From: Azorinus chamasolen
Taxonomy: Eukaryota; Mollusca; Bivalvia; Cardiida; Solecurtidae
Assembly (NCBI GenBank): GCA_963576725.1
Contig: OY755244.1
Location: forward strand, 82,765,121 to 82,829,120
Direction: 5' to 3'
DNA: 64,000 nt
The notes beneath the pieces are model-generated. The model saw only the letters and a list, made by a program, of their open reading frames with translations. It searched no databases and was not told where the DNA came from. Positions 44,170 through 53,859 of the stretch are shown piece by piece. The translations under genes were made by a program, and so were the position numbers. Position 1 is the first letter of the stretch, and each line of letters opens with the position of its first letter.

Positions 44170-45200
44170 ACAAGTTACGGTTGTTGGAAGAGTAGGGGGT
44201 GCTGGATAAGCAAACGGTCAGCTTTATTCATAATTTGCTCATTTGCATATTCATGAATATTAATGAGAATCTAAAAACAAACTGCTTAAATTATTAAAAA
44301 GTGACCTTATTTAGCAAACGAGTATGTTATGTTTATTCATTTTTCAAATTAAAAGGTTCCAAATGACACATAAATGTCAGGTTATTTATTTATTCATTTT
44401 TGTTCCATAGATACACAGTATTGCTTCAGTATAGCAAACAAAATAGATGGTAAAATGACCCCACAAAATGTCACAGGGGTCTGGACCGCTTCACGGGGGT
44501 CTATATGTACTATATCATATAGTACATATAGACACCCATGAAGCGGTCCAGACCCCTGTGCAAAATGTAAAAAATGCTATTTTGTCAATAAGTGATTTTA
44601 AGATAATGACATTTTGCACATGATAATTACAACAACGTTCTCTATACACAAAATTGTCCCAGTTTGAGAACAAACAGCTATCTTGCTCATTTCCATATTC
44701 ATCAATATTAATGAGAATCTAAAAAATGCTTAAATTGTTAAAACATGACCTTATTTAGCAAACAAGTATATGTTATGTTTATTCATTTTTCATATTAAAA
44801 GCTTTCGAAAATTGTCCCAGTTTGAAAACAAACCACTATTGAGCGAATTTGCATATTCATGAATATTAATAAGAATCTAAAAAAATGCTTAAATTGTTTT
44901 AAAAAATGACCTGTTTTAGCAAATGAGTATGTTATGTTTATTTATTTTTCATATTAAAAGGTTTCAAATGACACGTAAATGTTGTCAGGTCATTTATTTA
45001 TTTATTTTCTGTTCCATATAGATACACAGTATTGCTTCAGTATAGCAAAGAAAGGTGGTGGGGTAAAATGACCCTACAAAATGTAACAAACACTACTTTG
45101 TCAATAAGTGGTTTTAAGATGAATGACAAAGTAAATTTGCACATGATAATTACAACATTCTCTATGCACATAAGTGTCCCAGTTTGAAAACAAACTACTA
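44170..45200. repeat. AT-rich segment present in two to three direct copies
   Basis: Copies starting about 44225, 44685 and 44845 share GCATATTCATGAATATTAAT, GAGAATCTAAAAA, GACCTTATTTAGCAAA and TATGTTATGTTTATTCATTT. The first and third also share ACACAGTATTGCTTCAGTAT and TTTGTCAATAAGTG. The first carries the foldback insertion, so the third shows the empty site. Confidence 0.8.
44472..44560. mobile_element. hAT-like foldback MITE, 89 bp, 8-bp target duplication
   Basis: Near-perfect inverted repeat CACAGGGGTCTGGACCGC ... GCGGTCCAGACCCCTGTG with almost no loop (ACTATATCATATAGT). CAAAATGT flanks both sides (44464-44471, 44561-44568). The copy near 45080 has a single CAAAATGT and no insert. Confidence 0.9.
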
Positions 45201-46230
45201 TTGTGTCTGTTTCAGTGCTTTATACCCCACCCCCTGCCCCGAAGTAAAATCGGATATTATATCGATATATTTCTTCCTCTACAGAGTTGCCGGCTGGACG
45301 ATCTCGCCAGCCGGCAATCACTGCCTGGAACCAGCAAGACGCGCCTTGCTGGCAGCCCAACCAGCAGGGTCATGGGAACCCCACCCACCTCGGTGGCCCC
45401 ATTTCCCTATCCTACTTGGGCTCCTCCTGGCTTTGCCCCCACCAAACAGCCTGTTTGGCCTCCATACCGCTCAGGGCATGTGGTGAGTTCGACTCAGGGA
45501 GCGACAGTCCTCTTCTTTGCCCACTCACAGTCCACTCTTCAGTGACTGTAGTAGGAGGTCCTCCTCTCCGGGTAACGCCGTCGTCGACAGCCACCAGGGT
45601 GTAGTCTGAGGGGAACAGGAAGTCCTGTAAATAATAGCTCCTAGGGACAATCCTATTTTCAGGGAGTCGGGTCCAACTGGAGCTTCGGACCTAGAGGATG
45701 CTCAGTCGTTGGTCGTCGACGAATCTGAGCCGTCATCGTTTGCTGTTGATCAGGCGTATGAGGACTGTTTTCGCCTGCCTCCCGCCTTCCATATGCTCTA
45801 GGCCCCCTAAGCCAACTCACAAGGGCTCGCTCTTGTCCTTTGAGCTACTCTGAACAGGGAGAGCTTCCGAATCTCTCCCAACTCTCGGGAGTCTCTCCCC
45901 GTCTAGATTCCTTCTGTTTCGGCTGGCAGACCTGGACGAAGATTTCCATTTCAGGCTTGCAGTCGGTTGGACCATGTCCTCAGATCCATGGCTCCTTCCT
46001 CATCTCTCAGACATCCAGCCTGTTCTGACAATCACCCTGGGCTATTCGACCGGATCCCCTTGCTGGATGCCAACATCCCCAGGGCCTCGTCTCTACTCAA
46101 GCGGTTGGAGCTGCGCCAGAGACAGCAAATGGGAGTTGCTTCCAACATAGACCTTTTAGCTGCTGCTCTATCAGTAGAGCTAGCTTCAGAGTCTCCTTCC
46201 TCTGAAGTTACCAAGCTCAAGCCAAGGTGA
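45200..46230 (+). pseudogene. GC-rich decayed coding island, possibly retrotransposon gag
   Basis: This kilobase is visibly richer in G and C than its AT-rich surroundings, and conceptual translation gives protein-like pieces in shifting frames: proline-rich FPYPTWAPPGFAPTKQPVWP (frame opening before 45290), an acidic stretch LEDAQSLVVDESEPSSFAVD (about 45690) and DANIPRASSLLKRLELRQRQ then SNIDLLAAALSVELASESPS (about 46050-46210). Pro/Ser-rich then acidic then helical order is reminiscent of gag-like ORFs of bivalve retroelements (DIRS/Ty3 type), but no catalytic motif is present to prove it. Stops and frame changes show it is inactive. A pyrimidine tract plus CTACAG at 45285 and GTGAGT at 45482 could also be read as an exon; I consider this less likely. 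Confidence 0.4.
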
Positions 46231-46233
46231 GCT

Positions 46234-46447
46234 AAAAATTATGACACCGTGAATATTAGATTATTTTTATAGTAGTATATGATTGAATATGGGTCGATTT
46301 GGCTGATATAATAGAAACTGTATAATTAGATCTATACTGTACGCTTAGCACACAGAGCAAAACCTGATCAGACGGCTGCTATAGGAACAGTCTGATCTGG
46401 GTCTACTCCGTTTGCAAAGACATAGAAAGGATTTATGGAGTAAAGGG
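46234..46447 (+). mobile_element. Family A MITE
   Basis: Inner GACACCGTGAATATTAG and AGAAACTGTATAATTAGATC, palindrome 46348-46414, right end GGATTTATGGAGTAAAGGG then TTAA (46448-46451). The left end has lost its CCCTTT. Confidence 0.7.
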
Positions 46448-46478
46448 TTAATATGGGAATAAATGGGTTGATATTTAA

Positions 46479-46695
46479 CCCATTCCCTCATAGACTATTT
46501 TTAGACCCAACCTCTGAATTAACCTACCGAAAAGGAGCATTTACTAGAAGAAAAGGAAAATGTTGGAATCGGTAGTTTTGAAACCATTGTGATAAATAAT
46601 ATTTGCTCTATAGGAGCAAATGCTCTATTTATCACAATGCTTTCGAGAAGATACATTTACAGAGGCGTAGAAAGGCGTATTTATGAAGGAAAGGG
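46479..46695 (+). mobile_element. Family A2 MITE (same ends, different palindrome)
   Basis: CCCATTCCCTCATAGAC follows TTAA (46475-46478), and the right part GAGGCGTAGAAAGGCGTATT then GAAGGAAAGGG is the family A end. The palindrome is different: ATTGTGATAAATAATATTTG, CTCTATAGGAGC, AATGCTCTATTTATCACAAT. The inner text AGACCCAACCTCT is shared with 52150-52623. Confidence 0.75.
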
Positions 46696-46697
46696 AA

Positions 46698-46905
46698 GAA
46701 CAGTAGAACCTCTCTAAAGTGACCATGTAATAAATAAACAATGGTGTCTTTAAACAAAATCTGATTGAGTAATGCAGGATGAAAGTATGAAGAAAGCTCC
46801 TGCAGATTTCTCCTTAACGTTCATCCTGTATTAAGCTACCACCTACCTTTACTACCATGAATTAGGCCACTTTTTGGTGGTCAAAGTCAGCAAGTTTTCA
46901 GGTCC
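46698..46905 (+). mobile_element. Family C MITE, reference-quality copy
   Basis: Left terminus ACAGTAGAACCTCTCTAAAG TGACCATG, then GAGTAATGCAGGATGAAAGT, AAGAAAGCTCCTGCAG, ACGTTCATCCTGTATTAAGC, TACCACCTACC, right terminus CCACTTTTTGGTGGTCAAAG. Palindromic centre and CCAC/GTGG termini are all visible. Confidence 0.75.
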
Positions 46906-47485
46906 TGATCTAATGCCTTATTTATTCTACTAATCTACTAACACCACAATGTTGGACATTGAGGGCAAAGTACACGTGTAGGAGAATGATCTACGGGTTT
47001 GAGAAATCTGGTGGTGATGACATCAAGCCCTCACTCTTTGCAGGAAGTAACTTTAAAAACGAACACCTGTTGCAACTGTGAGATAGTATTTATTACAGCT
47101 GTGACATGTATACTCATGCATTATTTCTCATCCTCACCACCTTACACATTTTACAACATAAACTAAACAATACTGTACACAGTCAATCATATAACTTATT
47201 CATTGGACTACTGTAGTCTTTTCTCTCCATTTGAATTGTATATGAAACGTTCCACAATGTTAATTATTGACCAGTATCAGAGTTGCTCATAGAGAAGTGT
47301 TCAGGTCAGGAAATACTGGTGAAATATTTCTGCCAAACCCTGAGGTGCTTCTATTGAGTACCATAACGATAAGGTATGGTTGAGTAACAAGATATTTAGA
47401 TCAGTACACCTGTGTTCTACAGTAGGTCAAGTAAACTTATGGCCATAAACAATACCATCTTTATTAGGCTTCTATTTAGTTCACA
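46906..47485. other. No feature seen
   Basis: Unassigned AT-rich sequence downstream of the UBA1 stop codon. If the distal poly(A) candidate at 47460 is used, this is beyond the transcript end. Confidence 0.4.
47460..47465 (-). promoter_or_regulatory. Candidate UBA1 poly(A) signal
   Basis: TTTATT on the plus strand reads AATAAA on the minus strand, about 1.0 kb after the UBA1 stop. It is the nearest exact hexamer I noticed; in AT-rich DNA this is weak evidence. Confidence 0.2.
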
Positions 47486-47489
47486 CTGA

Positions 47490-47568
47490 AAGCGTGGAGC
47501 AGTTTGGGTCCTGATTAGACATGCATTAACCAAGTCTCTCATCAGGATCAACCTGTTTGAAAGTCATT
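47490..47568. mobile_element. Family B palindrome
   Basis: GCAGTTTGGGTCCTGATTAG ... GTCTCTCATCAGGATCAACC TGTTTGAAAG. Confidence 0.65.
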
Positions 47569-47963
47569 AAAATACTATAGATTAAACCACTATATACCAT
47601 AAACGAACACAACACGTCGTACTGGTCAAGGAATTTGTTTATAGCACATTTCAAATGTTTCATTTCCACATACAAAGCACAATATTCTGAAGAGGATGTC
47701 AGTGTTTCATAACAATATACACAAAAGGCAATGATCACAGTATACTGATGCACCAATAACGTTAGTAAGCAAATAACCACTATACACAAAAAGCTGTTTT
47801 TCTAATTAACTTGTAATCAGATGAAGTGTTGTCTGCTATAAAGATTTATCACGAAACTTGTTTCTGACATTTTTTGCAGAGAACAAAATGATTATCCTTG
47901 TATAACTCAGTTATATTTCATCATGTTACTATAAAGTAACCTGCCGTCTGATCCAAACATTAA

Positions 47964-48216
47964 CCCGTTACCTGATAGAGACACCTTTACAAGCCTTGTA
48001 AACAGAGTAGACCCAGATCAGACATCTCATGTAGCAGCCGTTTTATCAGAGTCTATTCTGTTTGTTTATGGACTAACAGATCTTATTCTAGTGTCTGCCA
48101 GGACCAAAAGTTCCTCAGTTCATATGCCATTTACAACATTCAGTTATATATGTACATTCATATGTTTATATTCATGATGTCATTGTATCTTACATGAATA
48201 TTTATCAGGTAAAGGG
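47964..48216 (-). mobile_element. Family A MITE, complete, exact TTAA on both sides, in UBA1 3' region
   Basis: 253 bp: CCCGTTACCTGATAGAG ... TATTTATCAGGTAAAGGG, TTAA at 47960-47963 and 48217-48220. The 68-bp palindrome is at 47998-48066. It ends about 245 bp downstream of the UBA1 stop, so if the 3' UTR is of ordinary length the mRNA would contain the hairpin. Confidence 0.85.
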
Positions 48217-48463
48217 TTAAGCATTAGCAAAGACCAGGTCATTTGCATTCCGTTGGTTCACTGTGACAGAAAGGTGTTGTTTCCACATATATCTGGTGCC
48301 TAGCAAACCACTTATTATCACAAGTTGTAAATAGGTGTTTCATTTGTAGTCACTTCTCCCCTTTGTTTTGATACCAGTCTTTCTCTTGCTAATCCTAATG
48401 CAAGGGAGAAAACTCCAAGAGCCTAATGCAGTCTTTTCCCATTAAGGGTGATTACTTGTTTGT

Positions 48464-48602
48464 TCACTGAGGTAGGACGTATTTGACATAGGGGACCTCC
48501 ACATCCTCACCCTCTGTGTCGTTGCAGCACAACTCTAAGACTAGAGCCTTAACATGTGCTGGGATCTTCTTCTTAGAAACCTTCTTAACCACTTCGGACA
48601 TC
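48464..48602 (-). CDS. UBA1: Ubiquitin-activating enzyme E1, terminal exon with stop
   Basis: Last coding exon of the E1 that activates ubiquitin in an ATP-dependent reaction and passes it to E2 enzymes. Translation after the split codon is [20 protein letters not shown] then [20 protein letters not shown] and YVLPQ, stop TGA (48466-48464). [15 protein letters not shown] is the signature of the C-terminal strand region of the ubiquitin-fold domain, which docks E2s. The acceptor is TTTACAG just above 48602. The exon enters in phase 2 (CC|G gives Pro), matching the 53230 donor exactly. 139 bp, no internal stop or frameshift, so it looks functional. The residues after PYVKY (VLPQ) differ from the vertebrate ending, as expected for a variable tail. 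Confidence 0.93.
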
Positions 48603-48632
48603 CTGTAAATTAAAAAACACAAAGATAATAAA

Positions 48633-49755
48633 ACAAGAGGGCCAAGATGGCCCTTAATCGCTCACCTGATTACCATAGATTAGCAGTGGTTCTGCAGAAC
48701 AAGATTTTCAAAGATTTAGTATTCTGATTTTATCAAGACAATGATTCTGACCATTGAAGATTGGGCTAAAAATGTGCTCTCTAAAGTAATTTTTCTAAGA
48801 TTTGACCTAGTGACCTACTTTTTATTCCGACCCAACCCATGATCACACTCAACCTTGATATCACCAAGACAAACACTCTGAGCAAGTTTGAGGAAGACTG
48901 GGCTAAAAATGTGGCCACTGGAGTGTAAACTAGATTTCTCTATGATATGACCCAGTGACCTACTTTTTGACCTCACATAACCCACTTTCAAACTTGTCCA
49001 AGATTTTATTAGGACAATCATTCTGACCAATTTGCATGAAGATTTGGCTATAAATGTGACCTCTAGAGTGTTCACAAGGTTTTAGTACTATTTGACCTAG
49101 TGACCTAGTTTTTAACCCCACATAATCCACTTTCACACTCAATTGAGATTTTATCAAGACAATCATTATGACTAAGTTTCATGAAGATTGGACTAAAATT
49201 GTGACCAATAGAGTGTTCACAAGGGTTTTTTTACTGTTTGACCTAGTGACCTAGTTTTTAACTCCACTTGACCCACTTTCGAACTCGTCCGAGATTTTAT
49301 CAAGACATTAATTCTGACCAAGTTTCATGAAGATTGGACTAAAATTGTGACCACTAGAGTGTTCACAAGGTTTTTCTACTGTTTGACCTAGTGACCTAGT
49401 TTTTTACCCTACAAAACCCATTTTTCAAACTCCTCCTAGATTTTATCAAGACAATCATTCTGACCAAGTTTCATGAAAATTGGGCTAAAAATGTGACCTG
49501 TAGAGGGTTCACAAGGTTTTCCTATTATTTGACCTAGTGACCTAGTTTTTAACCCAACTTGACCCACTTTCGAACTCGTCTGAGATTTTATCAAGACATT
49601 CATTCTGACCAAGTTTAATGAAGATTAGACTACAATTGTGACCACTAGAGTGTTCACAAGCAAATTGTTGACGACACACGACGCACGACGGACGACGGAC
49701 GACGGACATTCAAGTCTCCCAAAAGCTCACCCTGAGCTTTGCTCAGGTGAGCTAA
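48633..49755. mobile_element. Modular element with about 7 cores of 146 bp and a 3' hairpin (last UBA1 intron)
   Basis: The head is ACAAGAGGGCCAAGATGGCC then TCGCTCACCTGA. Cores repeat GACCTAGTGACCTAGTTTTT, AAGTTTCATGAAGATTGG and TAGAGTGTTCACAAGG about every 146 bp. A GACGACGGACGACGGAC spacer follows. The tail hairpin AGCTCACCCTGAGC/GCTCAGGTGAGCT is at 49734-49753, followed by AAAAA. The 3' hairpin recalls Helitron-type or 'pearl'-type bivalve elements; this is inference. Confidence 0.75.
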
Positions 49756-49782
49756 AAAACCACAATGACTATTCTTCTCAAT

Positions 49783-49991
49783 CCTTTACGTGATGAATAT
49801 TCATGTAAGAAATAATGAACGTGTTTTTTATAAAGGTATATGAACATAGGAGGTTTTGGACACGGCAGACACTAGAAATGTGTCTATAAAATTCCATAAG
49901 GAAACAGCAGAACCTGATTTTTTACAGGGGACATCTGATCTGAGTCTGCTCTGTTGCAAATATGTCAAATGTATCTCTATCAGGTAAAGAG
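49783..49991 (+). mobile_element. Family A MITE in last UBA1 intron
   Basis: Left TCCTTTACGTGATGAATATT, inner GGCAGACACTAG, palindrome about 49902-49960 (AAACAGCAGAACCTGATT ... CTGAGTCTGCTCTGTTGC), right CAGGTAAAGAG then TTAA (49992-49995). Confidence 0.75.
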
Positions 49992-50024
49992 TTAAATGGC
50001 ACTGATCATTTTTTATAACAAGCG

Positions 50025-50400
50025 CTGTGCACACTCCACTTTTTTTTAGTCAAAAAGGGGCATAACTATGGCAAAATTCATTTTATGGTTACCTACCCTT
50101 GAGAAATAGGACCCCTTTGTGATAGTTAACATGCATACTAAATTTGAACCAAATATCTTTAACAGTTTCTGAAACATGGACCGTAACATAAAACTTAACC
50201 AACAATGAAAATTCTAAGTCGAAAAAGGGGCATAACTATGACAAAATCAATTTTAGGGTTACCTGCCCCTGTCAAATGCATTCTCCTTGTGATACATATC
50301 ATGCATACCAAATAATACCCAAATATCTTTGACGGTTTCTGAGAAATGGACCTTAATAAAAAGGTTAACCAACGAACAATCAGAACAAAGGGGAACTAGA
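50025..50400. mobile_element. Modular element, two cores of about 168 bp
   Basis: AAAGGGGCATAACTATGGCA / AAAGGGGCATAACTATGACA cores share GGTTACCTRCCCYTG, CATGCATACCAAAT and TTTCTGAGAAATGGACC, then AGGTTAACCAACGAAC. Confidence 0.65.
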
Positions 50401-50407
50401 GGTTTTT

Positions 50408-51785
50408 GTCAAAAAAACGGATGTCTCCCCTCTAATAAAAACAATATGTAAAGGGAAATCACTAAAAATGTTATGGTCTTGATGAATGATACTTCCCCTC
50501 ATTATGCGTTTTCCACACTACATTTTTCAAGAAGAAAATGATAACAGCTAATAACTCCAAAAATACTGATACCAGATTTATGGCCCTTGTGCATGACACT
50601 TACTTTCATCATGCTCTTTCCAAAAATAAAATGTCATTCCAATAGCATCAGTCGAACAGGAGTTATTGATCGACCAAAAAATGTAACAAAGGGCAATAAC
50701 TCCAAAAGTATTGAAGCCAGAATTATGGCCCTTGTTCATGACACATGTATGAAGTTTCACTCCAATGGCATGAGTCACATAGGAGTAATCATCCGGACAA
50801 AAAATTGTGATTTTTTTTACAAAGGGCAATAACTCCAATATTAGTGAAGCCAGAGTTATGGACCTTGTGCATGACACTTCCTCTCGTTATGATCTTTCCA
50901 TATATGAAGTTTCAATCCAATGGCATGAGCCATATAGAAGTTATCGTCCGGACAAAAAAGTGTGATTTTTTTTTTACAAAGGGCAATAACTCCTATATTA
51001 GTGAAGCCAGAGTTATGTACCTTCTGCATGACACTTCCTCTCATTATGCTCTTTCCATATATGAAGTTTCAATCAACTGGCATCAGGCATATTGAAGTTA
51101 TTGTCCGGACAAAAAATTATGATATTTTTTACAAAGGGTAATAACTCCAATATTAGTGAAGCCAGAGTTATGGACCTTGTGCATGACACTTCCTCTCGTC
51201 ATGATCTTTCCATATATGAAGTTTCAATCCAATGGCATGAGCCATATAGGAGTTATCGTCCGGACAAAAAAGTGTGATTTTTTTTTTACAAAGGGCAATA
51301 ACTCCAATATTAGTGAAGCCAGAGTTATGGACCTTGTGCATGACACTTCCTCTCATTATGCTCTTTCCATATATGAAGTTTCAATCAACTGGCATCAGGC
51401 ATATTGAAGTTATCGTCCGGACAAAAAGTGTGACGGACAGACGGACATGCTAACAAATGGGTAGTTGTGTGACTTTTTCCTTTGATCTTTTCTTGTGTGA
51501 CTAGTCCCACAAGAAAAACTATTTTTGGCTCTAACTTTGGAAAAGAATGATCTGGAAGCTAACCCTAACCCTATGTCCCACAACTGGCCAGGTTAATGTC
51601 ACAAGAAATGGCCAGGTTAATGTCACAAGAGATGGCCAGGTTAATGATTTTACTTGTGGGACTAGTTAGAAAAAGTCACACAACTACCCTTTGGTTAGTG
51701 CGGACGGACGGACGGACGGACGGACAGACGGACAGACAGACAGACAACTCTCACGAAAACAATATGTCTCCCCCATATAACTCAA
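50408..51785. mobile_element. Modular element with about 6 cores of 156 bp, disrupted by a TIR element
   Basis: Cores repeat GGGCAATAACTCCAATATTA, GTGAAGCCAGAGTTATGGAC, CTTGTGCATGACACTTCC and AGTTATCGTCCGGACAAAAA. The spacer GACGGACAGACGGACATG is interrupted at 51459 and resumes as GCGGACGGACGGAC after 51700. The head GGATGTCTCCCCTC and tail ATATGTCTCCCCCAT mark the ends. Confidence 0.7.
51459..51689. mobile_element. TIR element with 21-bp perfect inverted ends
   Basis: 231 bp: GGGTAGTTGTGTGACTTTTT(C) and its exact reverse complement at 51669-51689, plus an inner second pair (GTGTGACTAGTCCCACAAG / CTTGTGGGACTAGTTAG). Inside are three copies of a 22-23-bp unit (GGCCAGGTTAATGTCACAAG). It splits the GACGGAC spacer of its host. 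Confidence 0.8.
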
Positions 51786-51789
51786 AGAA

Positions 51790-51885
51790 GAAAGTGTGAT
51801 GAACAGGCAGACAGACAGATGGACAGACAGACGACAGAAAAATGATCCCTAAGCGACACACTGCCTCTCGGCAGGTGACACAAAA
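51790..51885. mobile_element. Repeat fragment shared with 20505-20640
   Basis: AAGTGTGATGAACAGGCAGA ... AAATGATCCCTAAGCGACAC ACTGCCTCTCGGCAGG. Confidence 0.6.
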
Positions 51886-52148
51886 AGGCAAGCTAGGCAC
51901 TAGGCAGACCAAAGTCTTGCAGCAAAAAGAAATTTGATTCTCCACCAAGCTAAATGTATACAATGCAGAAGTCGTAACATCTCTGCTATACGGCTGTGAT
52001 ACCTGGACTGTATACCACAGACACATTAAGAAGTAATTTCATGCATGCGCTCTTCATTCTATCCTGGGGATACGCTAGCAGGATCCCATCACCAACCGGG
52101 AAGTGCTGGACAGAGCCAGCACCACAAGCATTAAAGCCAAGGTCATTA
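51886..52148 (+). pseudogene. Non-LTR retrotransposon ORF2 fragment, 5' piece
   Basis: Reads TKLNVYNAEVVTSLLYGCDT WTVYHRHIKK, stop, FHACALHSILGIR, stop, QDPITNREVLDRASTTSIKA KVI. This is the stretch following the reverse transcriptase core of non-LTR elements (LLYGCETWT..RRHI, SILGI.W.D..TN..VL). The two in-frame stops replace codons normally sense in this class, including the Trp after SILGIR (TAG for TGG). It lies antisense to UBA1 inside the last intron. The frame is interrupted at 52150 by a MITE and resumes at 52624. Confidence 0.8.
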
Positions 52149-52149
52149 A

Positions 52150-52623
52150 CCCTTTTCTCCATATGCTAATTTTAGACCCAACCTCTTTGAATGAATCTAC
52201 CCAAAAGGAGCATTTACTAGAGAAAAGGATAAAAGGAAAAGGAAAAGGAAATTGTGTAGTATTGAAACCATTGTGATAAATAAAGCATTTGCTCTTCATT
52301 CTATCCTGGGGATACGCTAGCAGGATCCCATCACCAACCGGGAAGTGCTGGACAGAGCCAGCACCACAAGCATTAAAGCCAAGGTCATTAACCCTTTTCT
52401 CCATATGCTAATTTTAGACCCAACCTCTTTGAATGAATCTACCCAAAAGGAGCATTTACTAGAGAAAAGGAAAAAAGGAAAAGGAAAAGGAAATTGTGTA
52501 GTATTGAAACCATTGTGATAAATAAAGCATTTGCTCCTATGGAGCAAATACTCTATTTATCACAATGGTTTCAAGAAGTGACTATTGCAGAGGCGTAGAA
52601 AGGCGTATTTATGGAGGAAAGGG
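52150..52623 (+). mobile_element. Family A2 MITE inserted in a retrotransposon, then tandemly duplicated
   Basis: CCCTTTTCTCC begins right after TTAA (52146-52149), and GGAGGAAAGGG ends before TTGA (52624-52627). Removing it restores the retrotransposon frame (KAKVI then EAQLR). A 242-bp unit (52049-52290), taking in 98 bp of retrotransposon, the TTAA and the left part of the MITE, is repeated almost unchanged at 52291-52532. The palindrome is ATTGTGATAAATAAAGC ... CTCTATTTATCACAAT, as at 46479. Confidence 0.85.
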
Positions 52624-53079
52624 TTGAGGCCCAACTACGATTGACCAAACATATCATCTGCATGGAGGAATCGAGAATCCCTTGCCAACTTCTCTACAAA
52701 CAGCTTGAACATTGGACCAGAAAACAGGGCCGTACGAGGAAACATTTCATGGACAACCTCAAGGTCAACCTTAAGTGGGCTAACATTAAGCCCTAACAAC
52801 TTGAGCCTACAGCTGCAGACAGGCATGCTTGGCGAGCTGTGTCTCACTACTCATCGGAAACTTTTGAGGATGACCGCAGTCAACGCCTTGCAGCTGCATG
52901 CGTAAGAAGACACAAAATGAAGACTGCCTCTGATCTTATGGTTGGAGTTCCATGCCCTACTTGTAACCACATATGTGCCTCAGACTTAGGATCCTACGGT
53001 TGGAGTTCCATACCCTACTTGTAACCGCATATGTGCCTCAGACTTGGGACTCCAAAGCCACATGCATACCCACAGATGA
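52624..53079 (+). pseudogene. Non-LTR retrotransposon ORF2 fragment, 3' piece
   Basis: Continues EAQLRLTKHIICMEESRIPC, KQGRTRKHFMDNLKVNLKWA NIKP, stop (TAA at about 52794), QLEPTAADRHAWRAVSHYSS, FEDDRSQRLAAACVRRHKMK and the C-terminal Cys motif CPTCNHICASDLG, ending in SHMHTHR and TGA at 53079. A 57-58-bp segment covering the Cys motif is duplicated (about 52940-53050). The order matches the end of a CR1/RTE-like ORF2. Dead copy. Confidence 0.8.
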
Positions 53080-53229
53080 ACGCATAAACAATCGTCTTTC
53101 TCGGATTCAAGAGACTGAACAGGGAAAGGATATACACATATTTGGTTGAATGAACATAGATAATGAGGCTTAAATAGGCTGATACAAACGACATGTAAAT
53201 TTAAATCCCTGTGTAAGGATTGTACTTAC

Positions 53230-53330
53230 GGTAGCTCCATTCTTTCCTTTCTCTTGGCTGGTGGCATGAAGAAAGAGTACAACATGGTCACTCCCTGAGA
53301 CAGCATAGTGATCTCCAGTTTGTACTTGTT
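53230..53330 (-). CDS. UBA1: Ubiquitin-activating enzyme E1, ubiquitin-fold domain exon
   Basis: 101 bp translating [20 protein letters not shown] then [36 protein letters not shown] is almost invariant in animal UBA1 and lies in the middle of the ubiquitin-fold domain that recognises E2. The acceptor is TGCTTTCAG above 53330 and the donor GTAAGTACA below 53230. It enters in phase 0 and leaves after two bases of the Pro codon. The intron to the last exon spans 48603-53229 (4.6 kb) and contains a dead retrotransposon, two modular elements and MITEs. The sequence is intact. Confidence 0.95.
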
Positions 53331-53616
53331 CTGAAAGCACAATAAAACAACTCAATAGTTTCACGCTCATACATATCATGGACAACTTAAATCATTGACA
53401 GCTGTGGAAAAGAAACTTGAGCTGCTGACAAACTTAACTTTTATCCTGCTAGATAAAGCACAATCTGACTAATAGATGCAAATCACTTGGAACAGGATGA
53501 AATACCAAGTAACTCCATTTGAAACTTTATCCAACAGTCCTGTCCCAAGTCAATGAATATTATGACTATTAATATGTGTTTTTTTAGAATAAGCCATTAC
53601 TTTTCTACAGTCATAA

Positions 53617-53815
53617 CCCTTTACTCCATAAATATGCCTTTGCAAACAGAGTAGTCCCAGATCAGATCCTGTAGGAGCTGTCTGATCAAGGTAGACAGAG
53701 ATACGATTCTATAATTTATAATTTGGCCAAAACTTCCTGTGTCCCTGTGCCATTATAAAAATTAATCTAATTAATATTCATAATATCATTCTTTCTAACA
53801 CAAATTTTCATGGAG
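53617..53815 (-). mobile_element. Family A MITE in UBA1 intron
   Basis: Left CATAACCCTTTACTCCATAA ATATGCC, palindrome 53641-53700 (GCAAACAGAGTAGTCCCAG ... CTGATCAAGGTAGACAGAG, shortened), inner ATAATTTGGCCAAAAC and TAATATTCATAATATCATTC, right TTTCATGGAGTTAAG. Confidence 0.7.
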
Positions 53816-53859
53816 TTAAGTGGGTTTCCCCGTTGTTTTTCAAATACCATAATCAGTGT

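Noticed and set aside
48633..49755. Nucleosome-positioning array because the core period is 146 bp
   Set aside because: Related elements here have periods of about 140, 156, 162 and 168 bp, so the match to nucleosome length is probably coincidental.
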